Shown piece by piece: positions 37,494 to 45,962 of a stretch of DNA of 54,276 bases. The stretch's first letter is position 1. The number at the start of each line of letters is the position of its first letter. The notes beneath the pieces were generated by a model, which ran no database searches, had not been told where the DNA came from, and was given only the letters and a program-made list of their open reading frames with translations. The position numbers and the translations under genes were made by a program. The DNA comes from Clostridiales bacterium (GTDB taxonomy: Bacteria; Bacillota; Clostridia; Lachnospirales; Lachnospiraceae), in the NCBI GenBank assembly GCA_012520655.1, contig JAAYNW010000015.1, forward strand, positions 1 through 54,276, read 5' to 3'.

Positions 37494-38180
37494 ATGAATA
37501 ATATTCTTCTGGTTGAAGATGATTTAAGTCTGGTTGAAGGTCTTGAATTTTCTTTTCATAAGAACGGATTCCAAGTAGATGTTGCCGGAACTGTCCAAGA
37601 AGCACTGACATACTTCTCTAAGAAGCGATATGATTTGTTGCTTGTTGATCTTACTCTGCCGGACGGCAGTGGATTTGAAATATGTAAAAAAGTGAGGCAG
37701 ACATCATCTGTCCCGATTATCTTTCTGACTGCCTCCGATGAGGAAGTAAATATAGTTATGGGACTGGATATGGGAGGGGACGATTACATAACCAAACCAT
37801 TTAAGCTCAACGAACTGATTTCCAGAATCAACGCTCTCCTGCGCCGGGCGGGATTGTCGGATTCTTCACATACGGAACTTACATCCAATGGAATAAGTAT
37901 CCGGCTTGAGGAAAGCCGTGTAATGAAGGACGGAGTTGAGATTGAACTGACTGTTGCGGAATACAGGCTTTTATGCATTTTTGTTCAGAATCCCAATACC
38001 GTTCTGTCAAGGGGTGTCATATTGGACAGGCTTTGGGACAAAAGCGGCAGCTTTGTCGATGACAATACCTTATCGGTCTACGTACGCAGGCTGCGCAGCA
38101 AGGTAGAGGATGATCCGGAGAATCCGGTGTACCTATTGACAGTAAGAGGTGTGGGCTATAAATGGTGTGTTGTAAAGTAA
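37494..38180 (+). CDS. OmpR-family response regulator without a cognate kinase
   Basis: A 228-residue regulator. The receiver domain (residues 1-118) has VEDD, the phosphoacceptor in LLLVDLTLPDGSG and the conserved lysine in YITKPFKLNELI. The winged helix (about 130-228) has LTVAEYRLLCIFVQNP, DNTLSVYVRRLRSK and the closing VRGVGYKW. It belongs to the BceR/VirR-like branch that usually controls a peptide-antibiotic ABC transporter with a neighbouring kinase. Here the next sequence is only the C-terminal tail of an ABC permease; kinase and ATPase are absent, so the regulator is an orphan. The start at 37494 has AAAAGGAGG upstream; 20 more open codons lack a site. Confidence 0.92.
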   Translation: MNNILLVEDDLSLVEGLEFSFHKNGFQVDVAGTVQEALTYFSKKRYDLLLVDLTLPDGSGFEICKKVRQTSSVPIIFLTASDEEVNIVMGLDMGGDDYITKPFKLNELISRINALLRRAGLSDSSHTELTSNGISIRLEESRVMKDGVEIELTVAEYRLLCIFVQNPNTVLSRGVILDRLWDKSGSFVDDNTLSVYVRRLRSKVEDDPENPVYLLTVRGVGYKWCVVK

Positions 38181-38182
38181 AG

Positions 38183-38341
38183 TCCGTTTCCGTTTCAGCA
38201 TTGAACAAATCCTTGAATTACGGGTGGGGGATCAGCAAGCTGAGTTTTGATATTTGGTCAATGGCAATAGTATCCGCCGTTTATTTTATAACCGGTTTGT
38301 TCCTGCTTAGGAGAAAACATATGTTATCAAAAAAATGTTGA
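38183..38341 (+). pseudogene. C-terminal tail of an ABC transporter permease
   Basis: Overlapping and following the response-regulator stop, one frame reads SVSALNKSLNYGWGISKLSF, then the hydrophobic helix MAIVSAVYFITGLFLL and a basic end RRKHMLSKKC. This is the typical last helix and tail of ABC-2-like permeases. No start or upstream portion exists, so a deletion has joined the end of the regulator gene almost directly to the end of a permease gene. The intervening kinase and transporter genes are lost. Confidence 0.6.
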
Positions 38342-38395
38342 CAAAATTTGGGAATAGGAGTATTTTTTAAAATATAATATGTCTTAACGACATAT
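38338..38395 (+). promoter_or_regulatory. PadR-type operator and candidate promoter
   Basis: A perfect inverted repeat ATATGTC-TTAAC-GACATAT occupies 38377-38395, 31 bp upstream of the padR-like gene; ATGT...ACAT palindromes are the usual PadR targets. TTGACA at 38338-38343 with TATTTT at 38361-38366 (17-bp spacing) is a plausible promoter, which places the palindrome just downstream of transcription start, suited to autorepression. Confidence 0.65.
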
Positions 38396-38425
38396 CGGAC
38401 TGTAAATTTGTAAAGGAGCAAATGT

Positions 38426-38980
38426 ATGATAGAGCTGATTATTCTAGGATTTTTATCTTACGGGTATCCGCTTACCCTGTACGATATAAAAAAGGGAATG
38501 GAAAGAAGCACGGAGTATTTTGCCAGTACAAGTCAGGGGGCGATACATCCGGCCTTGGTAAAACTCCTTAAGAACGGCTATATCACCTCAAAGGAAGAAG
38601 TTAAGAATAACAGAACAAAAAAGTTATATAGCATAACCGATTCAGGAAGAGAGCAATTCGGTAAGCTGATGAGACAGGACTTAGGCCCTGATAAATATAG
38701 ATCCATTCAATTGCTTAAGGTATTTTTCTTCAATGAGCTAACAAAAGATGAGCGGATGGAGTCTATTAATACCTATATTAAGAATTTCAGAAATATGAAG
38801 CAAGATCTCACTAATATTAGAGATGAAGGAAATCTGCGGCTTGAGAAAATGGGGTTGTCCATAGAGAGCTTCAAGCCGGCAAAATATGAGAACGATGCAC
38901 TCGAGTTCGGACTCGCATATTCTGACTTCATTATAAGTTGGTTCGAAGCATATTTAAAAAGGATTGAGGAGGAAACATGA
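38426..38980 (+). CDS. PadR family transcriptional regulator
   Basis: A 184-residue regulator with an N-terminal winged helix (residues 1-85): LIILGFLSYGYPLTLYDIKK, GAIHPALVKLLKNGYI and TKKLYSITDSGREQF, all typical of PadR. A helical C-terminal dimerisation domain (Vir_act_alpha_C-like) follows. AAGGAG precedes the start. Its stop overlaps the next start by 4 bp, so it is cotranscribed with a flavodoxin-like oxidoreductase, which it probably represses in the absence of a small phenolic or drug-like effector. A palindrome upstream fits autoregulation. Confidence 0.9.
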   Translation: MIELIILGFLSYGYPLTLYDIKKGMERSTEYFASTSQGAIHPALVKLLKNGYITSKEEVKNNRTKKLYSITDSGREQFGKLMRQDLGPDKYRSIQLLKVFFFNELTKDERMESINTYIKNFRNMKQDLTNIRDEGNLRLEKMGLSIESFKPAKYENDALEFGLAYSDFIISWFEAYLKRIEEET

Positions 38981-40224
38981 AGGTAACTGTTTTTGATTTA
39001 AGGAAAAATGTGAATAGCGAATCGTTTGTCAAAGCTGTAGAGGATCACTACAAAAAAATGGATGGAACTACAGAGGTAATTATCTATAATTCTATGGATA
39101 CCGAGCTGAAGAATTGCATAGGCTGCTGGAGCTGCTGGTGGAGGACTCCAGGAAAATGTGCTTTGAATGATGAGGGTTATAAATTAAACAAGGATTATAT
39201 CGACAGTGATGAAGTAGTGCTTCTTTTTCGTACGGCAAACGGCTTTATCGATGGCAAGGGAAAAACCTTTCTGGATAGACTAATACAACATTATTTACCT
39301 TATATTAAAATTAGAAAAGGTGAATGCGGTCACTTAAAAAGATACGATAAATATCCCGTTATAAATTTCTATTTTGACAAAGACGGATTAAGTACCGAAG
39401 AAGCAAAAGTGATTAAGGACTATCTTGTACGCACAGCATATCATTTTCATAGCCCTTGCAAAGAAGTTTTGCATGAAAACGAAAGAGTACGTTTTATTAA
39501 TGCAGAAGCCGCAAAACCGATGGGGGAGGTTCTTGCAGAAGAGGTTAATGAGAGAAAGGCAAGCGGCAAATGGGTAATTTATAATGGTTCTCCAAGAGGT
39601 AACGGCTCTAACAGCAAGCTGATAATCGAAAAGATAATTGCGGGAATGTACGAAAAGGGAATAGCAGATATAGAAGTAAGAAATCTTATAAATGTAAAAG
39701 AGCATAAAGCTTGGGCTGAAAATTTCGGTTCGGCCGAGAATAACCTATTTGTTTTTCCGCTTTATGTACATGCCATGCCGGGATCGGTAATGAAATTCTT
39801 CGAACAACTAAAGCCAATAAACAATAAAGCGGTTCATATGGCATTTTTGGTTCAGTCCGGTTTTCCGGAGACCAGTCAGTCTTACTATTTGCGGCCTTAT
39901 CTCGAATTAATTACAAAGCGGCTGGGGGTATCCTTTGACGGAACCATCATAAAAGGCGGGGTGGAAGGTATTCAAATGAAACCTGATAAAGCGAACCAAG
40001 AGTTCTTTGCTCAACTGGAAACTATCGGGAGAACTTATGCCGACAAAGGAATAATGGACCTAGCTCTGAAAAAGGAATATGAGAAATCCGAATATTTATC
40101 CAAAGGCGCTCAATTTATATTTTCGCTTTTTTCATTAACCGGATTAACCAACTTTTATTGGGATTACAATCTTAAGAAGAATGGCGCATATAAAAATAGA
40201 TTTGCAAAACCATATATGGAATAA
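38977..40224 (+). CDS. Double flavodoxin-fold NAD(P)H-dependent oxidoreductase
   Basis: A 415-residue protein built of two flavodoxin-like (NADPH-dependent FMN reductase) units. The first (about 1-190) has the metal/flavin-associated cysteines of CIGCWSCWWRTPGKC, normal for one subgroup. The second (about 190-370) starts with VIYNGSPRGNGSNSKLII, the phosphate-binding loop for FMN, and has FVFPLYVHAMPGSVMKFFEQ. The duplication doubles the usual 190-residue length. It probably reduces a quinone, nitro- or azo-compound using FMN; substrate unknown. The 4-bp overlap with padR and the following DJ-1-type gene suggest a three-gene stress or xenobiotic-response operon. Confidence 0.82.
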   Translation: MKVTVFDLRKNVNSESFVKAVEDHYKKMDGTTEVIIYNSMDTELKNCIGCWSCWWRTPGKCALNDEGYKLNKDYIDSDEVVLLFRTANGFIDGKGKTFLDRLIQHYLPYIKIRKGECGHLKRYDKYPVINFYFDKDGLSTEEAKVIKDYLVRTAYHFHSPCKEVLHENERVRFINAEAAKPMGEVLAEEVNERKASGKWVIYNGSPRGNGSNSKLIIEKIIAGMYEKGIADIEVRNLINVKEHKAWAENFGSAENNLFVFPLYVHAMPGSVMKFFEQLKPINNKAVHMAFLVQSGFPETSQSYYLRPYLELITKRLGVSFDGTIIKGGVEGIQMKPDKANQEFFAQLETIGRTYADKGIMDLALKKEYEKSEYLSKGAQFIFSLFSLTGLTNFYWDYNLKKNGAYKNRFAKPYME

Positions 40225-40240
40225 TTATTGGAGAATAGAG

Positions 40241-40822
40241 ATGAAAGTATTATTGTTATGCTTAAAGGCCTTTGAAACAATGGAATTCAGCGTCTTTGTA
40301 GATGTCATGGGATGGGCGCGCGACGAGGCGAAATGTGATATTAAAGTAGTGACTTGCGGATTTCAAAAAACTGTAACAAGTACATTCAGAATACCGATTA
40401 TGATGGATGTTACAATAGATGAAGTCTGTGCGGATGACTATGATGCGCTTGCTATTCCGGGAGGGTTTCAGGAATATGGTTTTCGTGAGGAAACATTTCA
40501 TGAGAAGACCTGCGAGTTGATCGGGAAGTTTAATGAACAAAATAAACTGATTGCAACGGTATGTGTAGCTGCATTTGCATTGGCTGAAAGCGGTATCTTA
40601 AAAGGAAAAAAAGCGACAACATATCATATGCGAGATGGGGAGAGACAAAAAGAACTGGCACAATATGACGGAGTAACGGTCATTGATGAACCTGTTGTGA
40701 CGGATGGTAATATTATTACATCTTATTGTCCCGAAACGGCTGTTAAAGTTGCATTCAAATTACTGGAGATGCTTACAGATAAGAAAGTAACACAATATAT
40801 AAAAGTGATGATGGGGTATTAA
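40241..40822 (+). CDS. DJ-1/PfpI family protein
   Basis: A 193-residue protein of the DJ-1/ThiJ/PfpI superfamily. The nucleophile cysteine is C108 in the ATVCVAAFALAESG elbow, followed by the TTYH element; the conserved glutamate region is the N-terminal stretch AFETMEFSVFVDVMG. AIPGGFQEYGF is the family's glycine-rich loop. Members act as glyoxalase/deglycase-like or stress-response proteins. The start at 40241 has TTGGAGAA upstream; the 20 codons open before it overlap the previous gene and lack a site. It probably belongs to the padR operon. Confidence 0.9.
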   Translation: MKVLLLCLKAFETMEFSVFVDVMGWARDEAKCDIKVVTCGFQKTVTSTFRIPIMMDVTIDEVCADDYDALAIPGGFQEYGFREETFHEKTCELIGKFNEQNKLIATVCVAAFALAESGILKGKKATTYHMRDGERQKELAQYDGVTVIDEPVVTDGNIITSYCPETAVKVAFKLLEMLTDKKVTQYIKVMMGY

Positions 40823-40894
40823 AGACTTTCGGCCGCTTTTCCCTTTCGGGCGGAGAGCATTAATATTTGTAAGTGAGAGAAAGGAGGCGGCTTC

Positions 40895-40981
40895 GTGGAG
40901 CGTTCTCAATGGATAAGAAGGGTATTTGATATTCGGGTGACAGTGCATCAATGCAAATATACCGGAATGCAACGTAAGTGA
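40895..40981 (+). CDS. Possible 28-residue basic small protein
   Basis: GTG 40895 lies four bases behind AAGGAGGCGG, a very strong ribosome binding site, and opens a 28-codon frame with a basic, aromatic product (ERSQWIRRVFDIRVTVHQ). I do not recognise it. It may be a true small protein, or the start of a lost gene whose site survived. No promoter is evident. Confidence 0.3.
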   Translation: MERSQWIRRVFDIRVTVHQCKYTGMQRK

Positions 40982-40991
40982 TTTGCTAACA

Positions 40992-41037
40992 TAGCTATAC
41001 GATAATGGGATTCGTATATCCCGTTCATTGTATAGCT
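40992..41037. repeat. Imperfect 20-bp inverted repeat
   Basis: TAGCTATACGATAATGGGAT (40992-41011) is nearly the reverse complement of 41018-41037. There is no T tract on either side, so it does not look like an intrinsic terminator. It may be the trace of a small mobile element or a structured RNA 3' end. Confidence 0.5.
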
Positions 41038-41097
41038 AAAAATTTCCTCAAAGTATAAGTCAAAGAGTGCAAAGAACCACATAAAGATTGATTTTTT

Positions 41098-41128
41098 GCG
41101 TTATTAGTAGTATTATGATATATAACGC
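41098..41128 (+). promoter_or_regulatory. Palindrome upstream of the TetR-type gene
   Basis: GCGTTAT (41098-41104) and ATAACGC (41122-41128) form an interrupted palindrome spanning 31 bp, 26 bp ahead of the start at 41155. Palindromes of this spacing are typical TetR-family operators, and autoregulation would be usual. Confidence 0.5.
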
Positions 41129-41154
41129 TAGTTAAATAAAAGGGGAATTAAAAA

Positions 41155-41770
41155 ATGATTGCAGAAACTACTATTGATAAGAAACAGTTAATTGAGAAAG
41201 TCGCATTTGAATATTTTCTCACCAAAGGTTACGAAGCAACAACAGTCAGAATGATATGCAAAAAAGCAGAAGTAGAACCCCCAACGCTATATTACTATTT
41301 TGGCTCTAAGAAAGGGTTATTTTTTTCAATTGTCGATAAGATGCTGAATGATTTCAAAAGAGCCAAAGAGGAAAAAATAATAGAGAAAAAACCGGATACG
41401 GAGAGTATGTTGCGGCTGGTTTATGAATATAGCATTAATTATTCCATAAAATACTTTAACGAAGTTAAATTTTACCTAAGGTATAAACTCTTTGCACCGG
41501 ATGAACTCAAAAAAGATATCGAAGAGTATATGAGAGATACTTATAAAAAAAAAGAAAAAACTATATAAAGACTGCTTATTGGAATTTTATGAAGCCGGTG
41601 GGTTTAAATCTAATTTAGAGAAAGCTTTTTATAAGTTTGAAAGGCTGATCGATGATTCTATTTTTAATGTAGTATTCTCGAATTGGCGTCCGACGAAAGA
41701 TGAGATTGATGAAACGTGGAACAGTTTTTGTAATTTACAGTTAAAGGGATTGAGATTCAGCGAAGAATAA
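41155..41770 (+). pseudogene. TetR family regulator, frameshifted in a poly(A) run
   Basis: The first frame (41155-41568) has a normal TetR helix-turn-helix (residues 1-60): EKVAFEYFLTKGYEATTVRM, then AEVEPPTLYYYFGSKKGLFF. It stops early after KKKEKTI. The continuing C-terminal ligand-binding domain is found in the next frame, from KLYKDCLLEFYEAGGFKSNL to the stop at 41770. A one-base indel in the A9 run (41545-41553) or the neighbouring A6 (41555-41560) restores one protein of about 205 residues. This could be true inactivation, a sequencing error, or transcriptional slippage producing two forms. AAGGGGAA precedes the start. Confidence 0.75.
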
Positions 41771-41929
41771 CATACTTTAAGTCCTATGCTGTGTTTCAAA
41801 ATGGCGGCTAGTCTATCATAGAATTCGTATTTTTATTGTAATTATATGACATTTCTCGTATATGCTCCTATTTAGGGGCATAATTTATTTTATTAGAAGA
41901 AAAATTAATAAATATAGGGAGTTGTAAGA

Positions 41930-42862
41930 ATGGTATTTGTGCAAAAACTTAAAAAATGGAAATACGAGTTTTTGGCCATTGTATTAGTAGTGATTTATTT
42001 ATGCAGTTTTCTAATGAGTCAATGCTATTTTACGGATATTCAGCAGTTTGAAATACTGGGCATTAAAGTAAACAATGTGATTGCTATGGCTATTAGAACT
42101 CAGATACAGATGCTGTTTTCCGTTCTTGTTGCATTATTGTGCGGGAGAAAGTACTTTTTGCTTGTTGTTTTAATTAATCTATTGAGTTTGACTGCCTTCA
42201 TTGCTTTGGCAGTTAGCCGCAAGAGTGATGCGATTATGCTGGAAATATTGTTTTATACAGTAGTATTATTAGTTGTTTCCTTAATCTATGTAAATATAAA
42301 GAAAATGAAGAGCAGGATTACCAAATTGGAAGCCAAAGAAAAAGAATTGAGAAAATTGGCTTTCTTTGACGGGCTGACAGGTATATTGAATCGAAATACC
42401 TTTATTTACCAATTGGATTTTCATATAGACTGTTTTTTAGACAAAAATGTAAAAATGTATGTTATTTTTATAGACGTAGATGATTTTAAGAAAATAAACG
42501 ATACGTATGGACATTTTGCGGGGGATGCAGTTATAAAGGAAGTAGCGCTGCGGATTAAAAACGTAATCGACGAAGAAGATATAGTTGGCAGGCTTGGAGG
42601 CGATGAAATAGGTATTATTATAAAAAGAAATATAGATTCCGCTTCTGCGCGCGCGTATATTAATTGCATTCGGCAGGCAATCTCGAGTCCGTATGTTATT
42701 GATAAAGAAGAGCTATTAGTAACAGTGAGTATGGGAGTAGCAGAATTTCCGTCCGAAGGCACCACATCATCGGAGCTGCTGAAAAAAGCGGATACTGCAA
42801 TGTATCATGCAAAAGCGAAAGGAAAGAACCGGATTATTTACTTTTCTGACAACAAAATATAG
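41930..42862 (+). CDS. Membrane GGDEF-domain protein (probable diguanylate cyclase)
   Basis: A 310-residue protein with four hydrophobic segments (about residues 12-120), a short coiled coil (about 125-145) and a C-terminal GGDEF domain (about 147-310) that should make cyclic di-GMP from GTP. LAFFDGLTGILNRNTF opens the domain, IDVDDFKKINDTYGH carries the metal-binding aspartate, and the signature loop reads GGDEI (223-227) instead of GGDEF/GGEEF. The RxxD product-inhibition site upstream of the loop is absent. The change at the last signature residue is uncommon but leaves the catalytic GGDE in place. The start has GGGAG upstream. It appears monocistronic. Confidence 0.9.
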   Translation: MVFVQKLKKWKYEFLAIVLVVIYLCSFLMSQCYFTDIQQFEILGIKVNNVIAMAIRTQIQMLFSVLVALLCGRKYFLLVVLINLLSLTAFIALAVSRKSDAIMLEILFYTVVLLVVSLIYVNIKKMKSRITKLEAKEKELRKLAFFDGLTGILNRNTFIYQLDFHIDCFLDKNVKMYVIFIDVDDFKKINDTYGHFAGDAVIKEVALRIKNVIDEEDIVGRLGGDEIGIIIKRNIDSASARAYINCIRQAISSPYVIDKEELLVTVSMGVAEFPSEGTTSSELLKKADTAMYHAKAKGKNRIIYFSDNKI

Positions 42863-42903
42863 ATATTTACATTTAACTATGTGTATAGGATTGGTAAAGG
42901 GAT

Positions 42904-43944
42904 ATGAAAAGATCGGCAATATTTATGGCGGTTTTGGCGGCCGCTTGTTACGGAATCAGTGCCCCGTTTTCCAAGCTTCTGTTAGAAGAAATATCGCCTG
43001 TATTCATGGCGGCCCTGCTTTATTTAGGCGCAGGAATAGGAATGCTTATTATAAACTTGCTAAAAGGTAGCAGGATAGAACAGCAGGAAGCGAAAATCAC
43101 TAAAAAGGAATTGCCGTATGTGGCGGGTATGATAGCCCTCGATACAGCAGCACCGATTTTTCTGATGCTGGGCTTAAAACTGACAACATCGGCCAACGCG
43201 TCTCTTATGAATAACTTTGAAATTGCTGCTACGGCTGTCATCGCCCTGGCCGTTTTTAAGGAAGCAATCGGAAAAAGAATGTGGATAGCCATACTTTTTA
43301 TCACTATTTCGAGCATGATTTTATCCATCGAGGATTATGATACCTTCTCTTTTTCCATAGGCTCTATATTTGTATTAGCGGCTTGTATTTGCTGGGGATT
43401 TGAAAATAACTGCACCCGCATGCTGTCATTAAAAAACCCTTTGGAAGTCGTAATAATCAAAGGGTTTGGTTCGGGCTTCGGTTCCTTCATGATAGCGCTT
43501 GCGTGCTCGTCTATCTCTTTGCATGGTGTTTATATCGCCTTTTCTCTGCTGCTGGGATTTGTGTCCTATGGACTCAGTATTTTCTTTTATATCCGTGCAC
43601 AGAGAGAGCTGGGAGCAGCTCGGACGAGCGCTTATTATGCCTTCGCACCGTTTATCGGTGTACTCCTATCGTTTGTTATTTTCGGGCAAACAATAACTGT
43701 GTCGTTTTCCGTTGCCACAGTTATCATGATTGTCGGGGCATATTTAGCAGCATTTGAAAAACACGAACACAGCCACGTACATCAGCAAATAGAACATGAA
43801 CATAGGCACAGCCACAATGACGGACATCATACGCACACTCATAACTATCCGGTAAAGGGGGAACACAGCCATAAACACGTTCATGAAGAAATGGTGCATA
43901 CCCACACTCATACCCCGGATCTGCACCATACCCATAAACATTAA
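42904..43944 (+). CDS. EamA/DMT transporter with a histidine-rich tail
   Basis: A 346-residue transporter. Residues 1-285 hold ten hydrophobic helices in two EamA repeats (AVLAAACYGISAPFSKLLL, then LAACICWGFENNCTRML), the pattern of drug/metabolite exporters. From about residue 286 the last 61 residues include 23 histidines in HEHSH, HTHTH and HSHKH clusters, with acidic residues. Such a tail, likely on the cytoplasmic side, could bind zinc, nickel or cobalt, so metal or metal-complex transport or sensing is a reasonable guess. The start at 42904 has AAAGGG upstream, 41 bp behind the GGDEF gene. No Zur-type palindrome was seen. Confidence 0.88.
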   Translation: MKRSAIFMAVLAAACYGISAPFSKLLLEEISPVFMAALLYLGAGIGMLIINLLKGSRIEQQEAKITKKELPYVAGMIALDTAAPIFLMLGLKLTTSANASLMNNFEIAATAVIALAVFKEAIGKRMWIAILFITISSMILSIEDYDTFSFSIGSIFVLAACICWGFENNCTRMLSLKNPLEVVIIKGFGSGFGSFMIALACSSISLHGVYIAFSLLLGFVSYGLSIFFYIRAQRELGAARTSAYYAFAPFIGVLLSFVIFGQTITVSFSVATVIMIVGAYLAAFEKHEHSHVHQQIEHEHRHSHNDGHHTHTHNYPVKGEHSHKHVHEEMVHTHTHTPDLHHTHKH

Positions 43945-43955
43945 AATGTCTCTAT

Positions 43956-45068
43956 CTATTCTGTTTTGAAACCGGCAACCAAAGCTTGTAATTCCTTAAT
44001 TCTGTCGTTTACATTATTGCTGATTTCCGCGATAGAAATCATGGAAGCCAGGATTTCTTCGGAGCCGGCAGAAGCTTCTTCCGTAGTGGCGGCATTTTCT
44101 TCCGCACTGGCGGAGAGATTGCTGACGTGCGATACTACATTATTGCAGCTTTGAGTCAGCCGGGTATTGATAGTCTCCAGCGCATCAATTTGGGTATTGA
44201 TAACTTCGAGACTGCTTGAGATAGCAGTATATTTGTTCTTCGTATCATCTACGCTCTTTGTCTGGACATAAACCGTATCTCTTACCAAACTGCTTTGCTC
44301 CTTCGCTAATACGGCGTTCTCCTGCAATTCCTTTAACATTGTATTAATAGTTCCAACGGAGTGCGAGGACTGCTCTGCGAGCTTGCGGATTTCATCGGCA
44401 ACGACTGCAAAGCCTTTGCCGGCTTCCCCTGCTCTGGCGGCTTCAATGCTGGCGTTCAAAGACAAAAGGTTGGTCTGTTCTGCAATTTCCGATATAAGAG
44501 AACTCGCCTCGCCTATTCGTTCCGCACTTGCGTTTATTTTATCTATTACTTCCAATATGTTGAAAAAGATACTCTGGCTGTTCTCATTCACTTCAGAAAG
44601 CTCATTTACTACTTCGAGTCCTTCCATTCCTGCTTTTTTTATTTGCTTGGAAGCCTGTGTAAGGAGTCTGGCGCTTTCAGAACCATTGAGAAGCACAAAG
44701 AGATTGTGCGGAGTATAGTAATTCAATAACTGTGAATCGTCCTGCAGATATTCCGGAATCTTATTTATATTATCTAATGTCTGCTGTACGTTTTCTTTAT
44801 ATGCTGCTTTTAAATCAGTAAGCTGGTCGGCATCGGAGCCATCCAGAGAATCGATTCTCAAGGCGGCTTCGTTGGCTTGATAAAAGTCTCTGTCGCTGCT
44901 CAATATATTTACATGTGTCGCATATAAGTCAACGTAAAAAATGTCCCTGCTGTCTCTGTAGGTGGAATTAACTGTTGTGTAAAATACAATTAATAGTATA
45001 AAAAGTGCTAAAGTGATAGGAGATAGAACTAAAATTAGCTTATTTCTGATTGATAGATTTTTAAACAT
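43956..45068 (-). CDS. Methyl-accepting chemotaxis protein lacking second TM and HAMP
   Basis: A 370-residue chemoreceptor. One transmembrane helix (about residues 10-31) is followed by a short helical sensor region (to about 125) and a complete MCP signalling domain (about 150-370). The hairpin tip reads [20 protein letters not shown] then [20 protein letters not shown], which binds CheA/CheW. A methylation-type stretch with [14 protein letters not shown] lies near the end. Normal receptors have a second helix and a HAMP linker before the signalling domain; here [20 protein letters not shown] leads straight into it. With one helix the two domains would lie on the same side of the membrane, so a deletion or an unusual topology is likely. 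The genes beside it are not chemotaxis genes. Confidence 0.85.
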   Translation of the reverse strand: MFKNLSIRNKLILVLSPITLALFILLIVFYTTVNSTYRDSRDIFYVDLYATHVNILSSDRDFYQANEAALRIDSLDGSDADQLTDLKAAYKENVQQTLDNINKIPEYLQDDSQLLNYYTPHNLFVLLNGSESARLLTQASKQIKKAGMEGLEVVNELSEVNENSQSIFFNILEVIDKINASAERIGEASSLISEIAEQTNLLSLNASIEAARAGEAGKGFAVVADEIRKLAEQSSHSVGTINTMLKELQENAVLAKEQSSLVRDTVYVQTKSVDDTKNKYTAISSSLEVINTQIDALETINTRLTQSCNNVVSHVSNLSASAEENAATTEEASAGSEEILASMISIAEISNNVNDRIKELQALVAGFKTE

Positions 45069-45295
45069 CTTTCATCGCCCTTTCCGCTATTAGAATAATT
45101 TGAACATAAAAGCACAATGTTCACTTCCCCTATTGTAGCTATATTATACCATATTATATTGCGAAACACCATGAATATTGTTGTTATATGCCATAATAAA
45201 GAGAAGTATTGATAAAGCAAACCGGTTGGTCTATTATGTAAAAAAGAGATGAAAATGCAATGAAATACCGGTTATTTTGCATAAGGAGGCAGAAT

Positions 45296-45817
45296 ATGAA
45301 AAAAAGCGCATTGGTTGAAACGATAAGAGACCAGACATGCCGTGCTTTATGGGAGGTAAAGAATGTAATCGACTGTGCTTCCGATGAGGTATGGGATAAA
45401 GAATATTGTGAAATGCCGTGTTGGAAGCATATTTACCATATGCTTCATTCATTAGACTTATGGTATATTAATCCAAGGGACAAGGACTATGCAGAACCTG
45501 AAATACATGTAAAGGACTTGAATAATCTGGATGTAATTTCGACAAAGTATCTTACAAGGAAAGAAATAAACGATTATTTTTCTTATATTGAATCAAAAAT
45601 AAAGGACTATATTTCGGAATTGACAGATGAACAGCTGCTCGATAATCCTCCGGGTTGCGAATATAATAGATTCACTTTGATTTTAGCGCAATTTCGTCAC
45701 TTGCACAGCCACATGGGAGTGATTATGGGATTTATAACCGCAGATACGGGTTTATGGCCAAGAGTACTTGGGCTAGAGAAGCCTTTTCCTGTCGGAGACT
45801 ATAACAAATATTTTTAG
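45296..45817 (+). CDS. DinB-like four-helix protein
   Basis: A 173-residue cytoplasmic protein resembling the DinB/YfiT four-helix-bundle superfamily, whose members are metal-binding thiol transferases or of unknown role. Potential metal ligands are histidines in WKHIYHMLHSLDLW and in LAQFRHLHSHMGVIMG, positions that match the family's His triad. The start at 45296 is chosen because AAGGAGG precedes it; 12 codons are open before that without a site. It is divergent from the chemoreceptor and followed by its own terminator, so it is monocistronic. Confidence 0.72.
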   Translation: MKKSALVETIRDQTCRALWEVKNVIDCASDEVWDKEYCEMPCWKHIYHMLHSLDLWYINPRDKDYAEPEIHVKDLNNLDVISTKYLTRKEINDYFSYIESKIKDYISELTDEQLLDNPPGCEYNRFTLILAQFRHLHSHMGVIMGFITADTGLWPRVLGLEKPFPVGDYNKYF

Positions 45818-45871
45818 ATTAAATCCGAAAGGCATAGCTTACGCGGATGAGAAACGATATATTGCCTTATA

Positions 45872-45909
45872 TACAGGGATCGGTACATAGTGTACCGGCC
45901 CCTGTTTTG
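45872..45909 (+). terminator. Intrinsic terminator after the DinB-like gene
   Basis: ACAGGG-ATCGGTACA (45872-45886) pairs with TGTACCG-GCCCCTGT (45891-45905) with one bulge, followed by TTTTGA. It isolates the nad operon from upstream transcription. Confidence 0.75.
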
Positions 45910-45962
45910 AATATCCGTTCATAGAAGAGTCACGACCGGCAAAATATTACCATACAAGTGTC

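Larger units (their letters stand above)
40823..41154. other. 332-bp region before the tetR-like gene
   Basis: This stretch holds a possible 28-codon frame (40895-40981), a large inverted repeat (40992-41037) and a palindrome just ahead of the tetR-like gene (41098-41128), each listed separately. Nothing else is recognisable. Confidence 0.5.

Noticed and set aside
40992-41037. Intrinsic terminator
   Set aside because: The inverted repeat is long, but neither strand has a T tract after it, so it is listed only as a repeat.
44361-44729. 122-codon plus-strand frame in the chemoreceptor gene
   Set aside because: It is antisense to the highly conserved MCP signalling domain, which explains the open frame.
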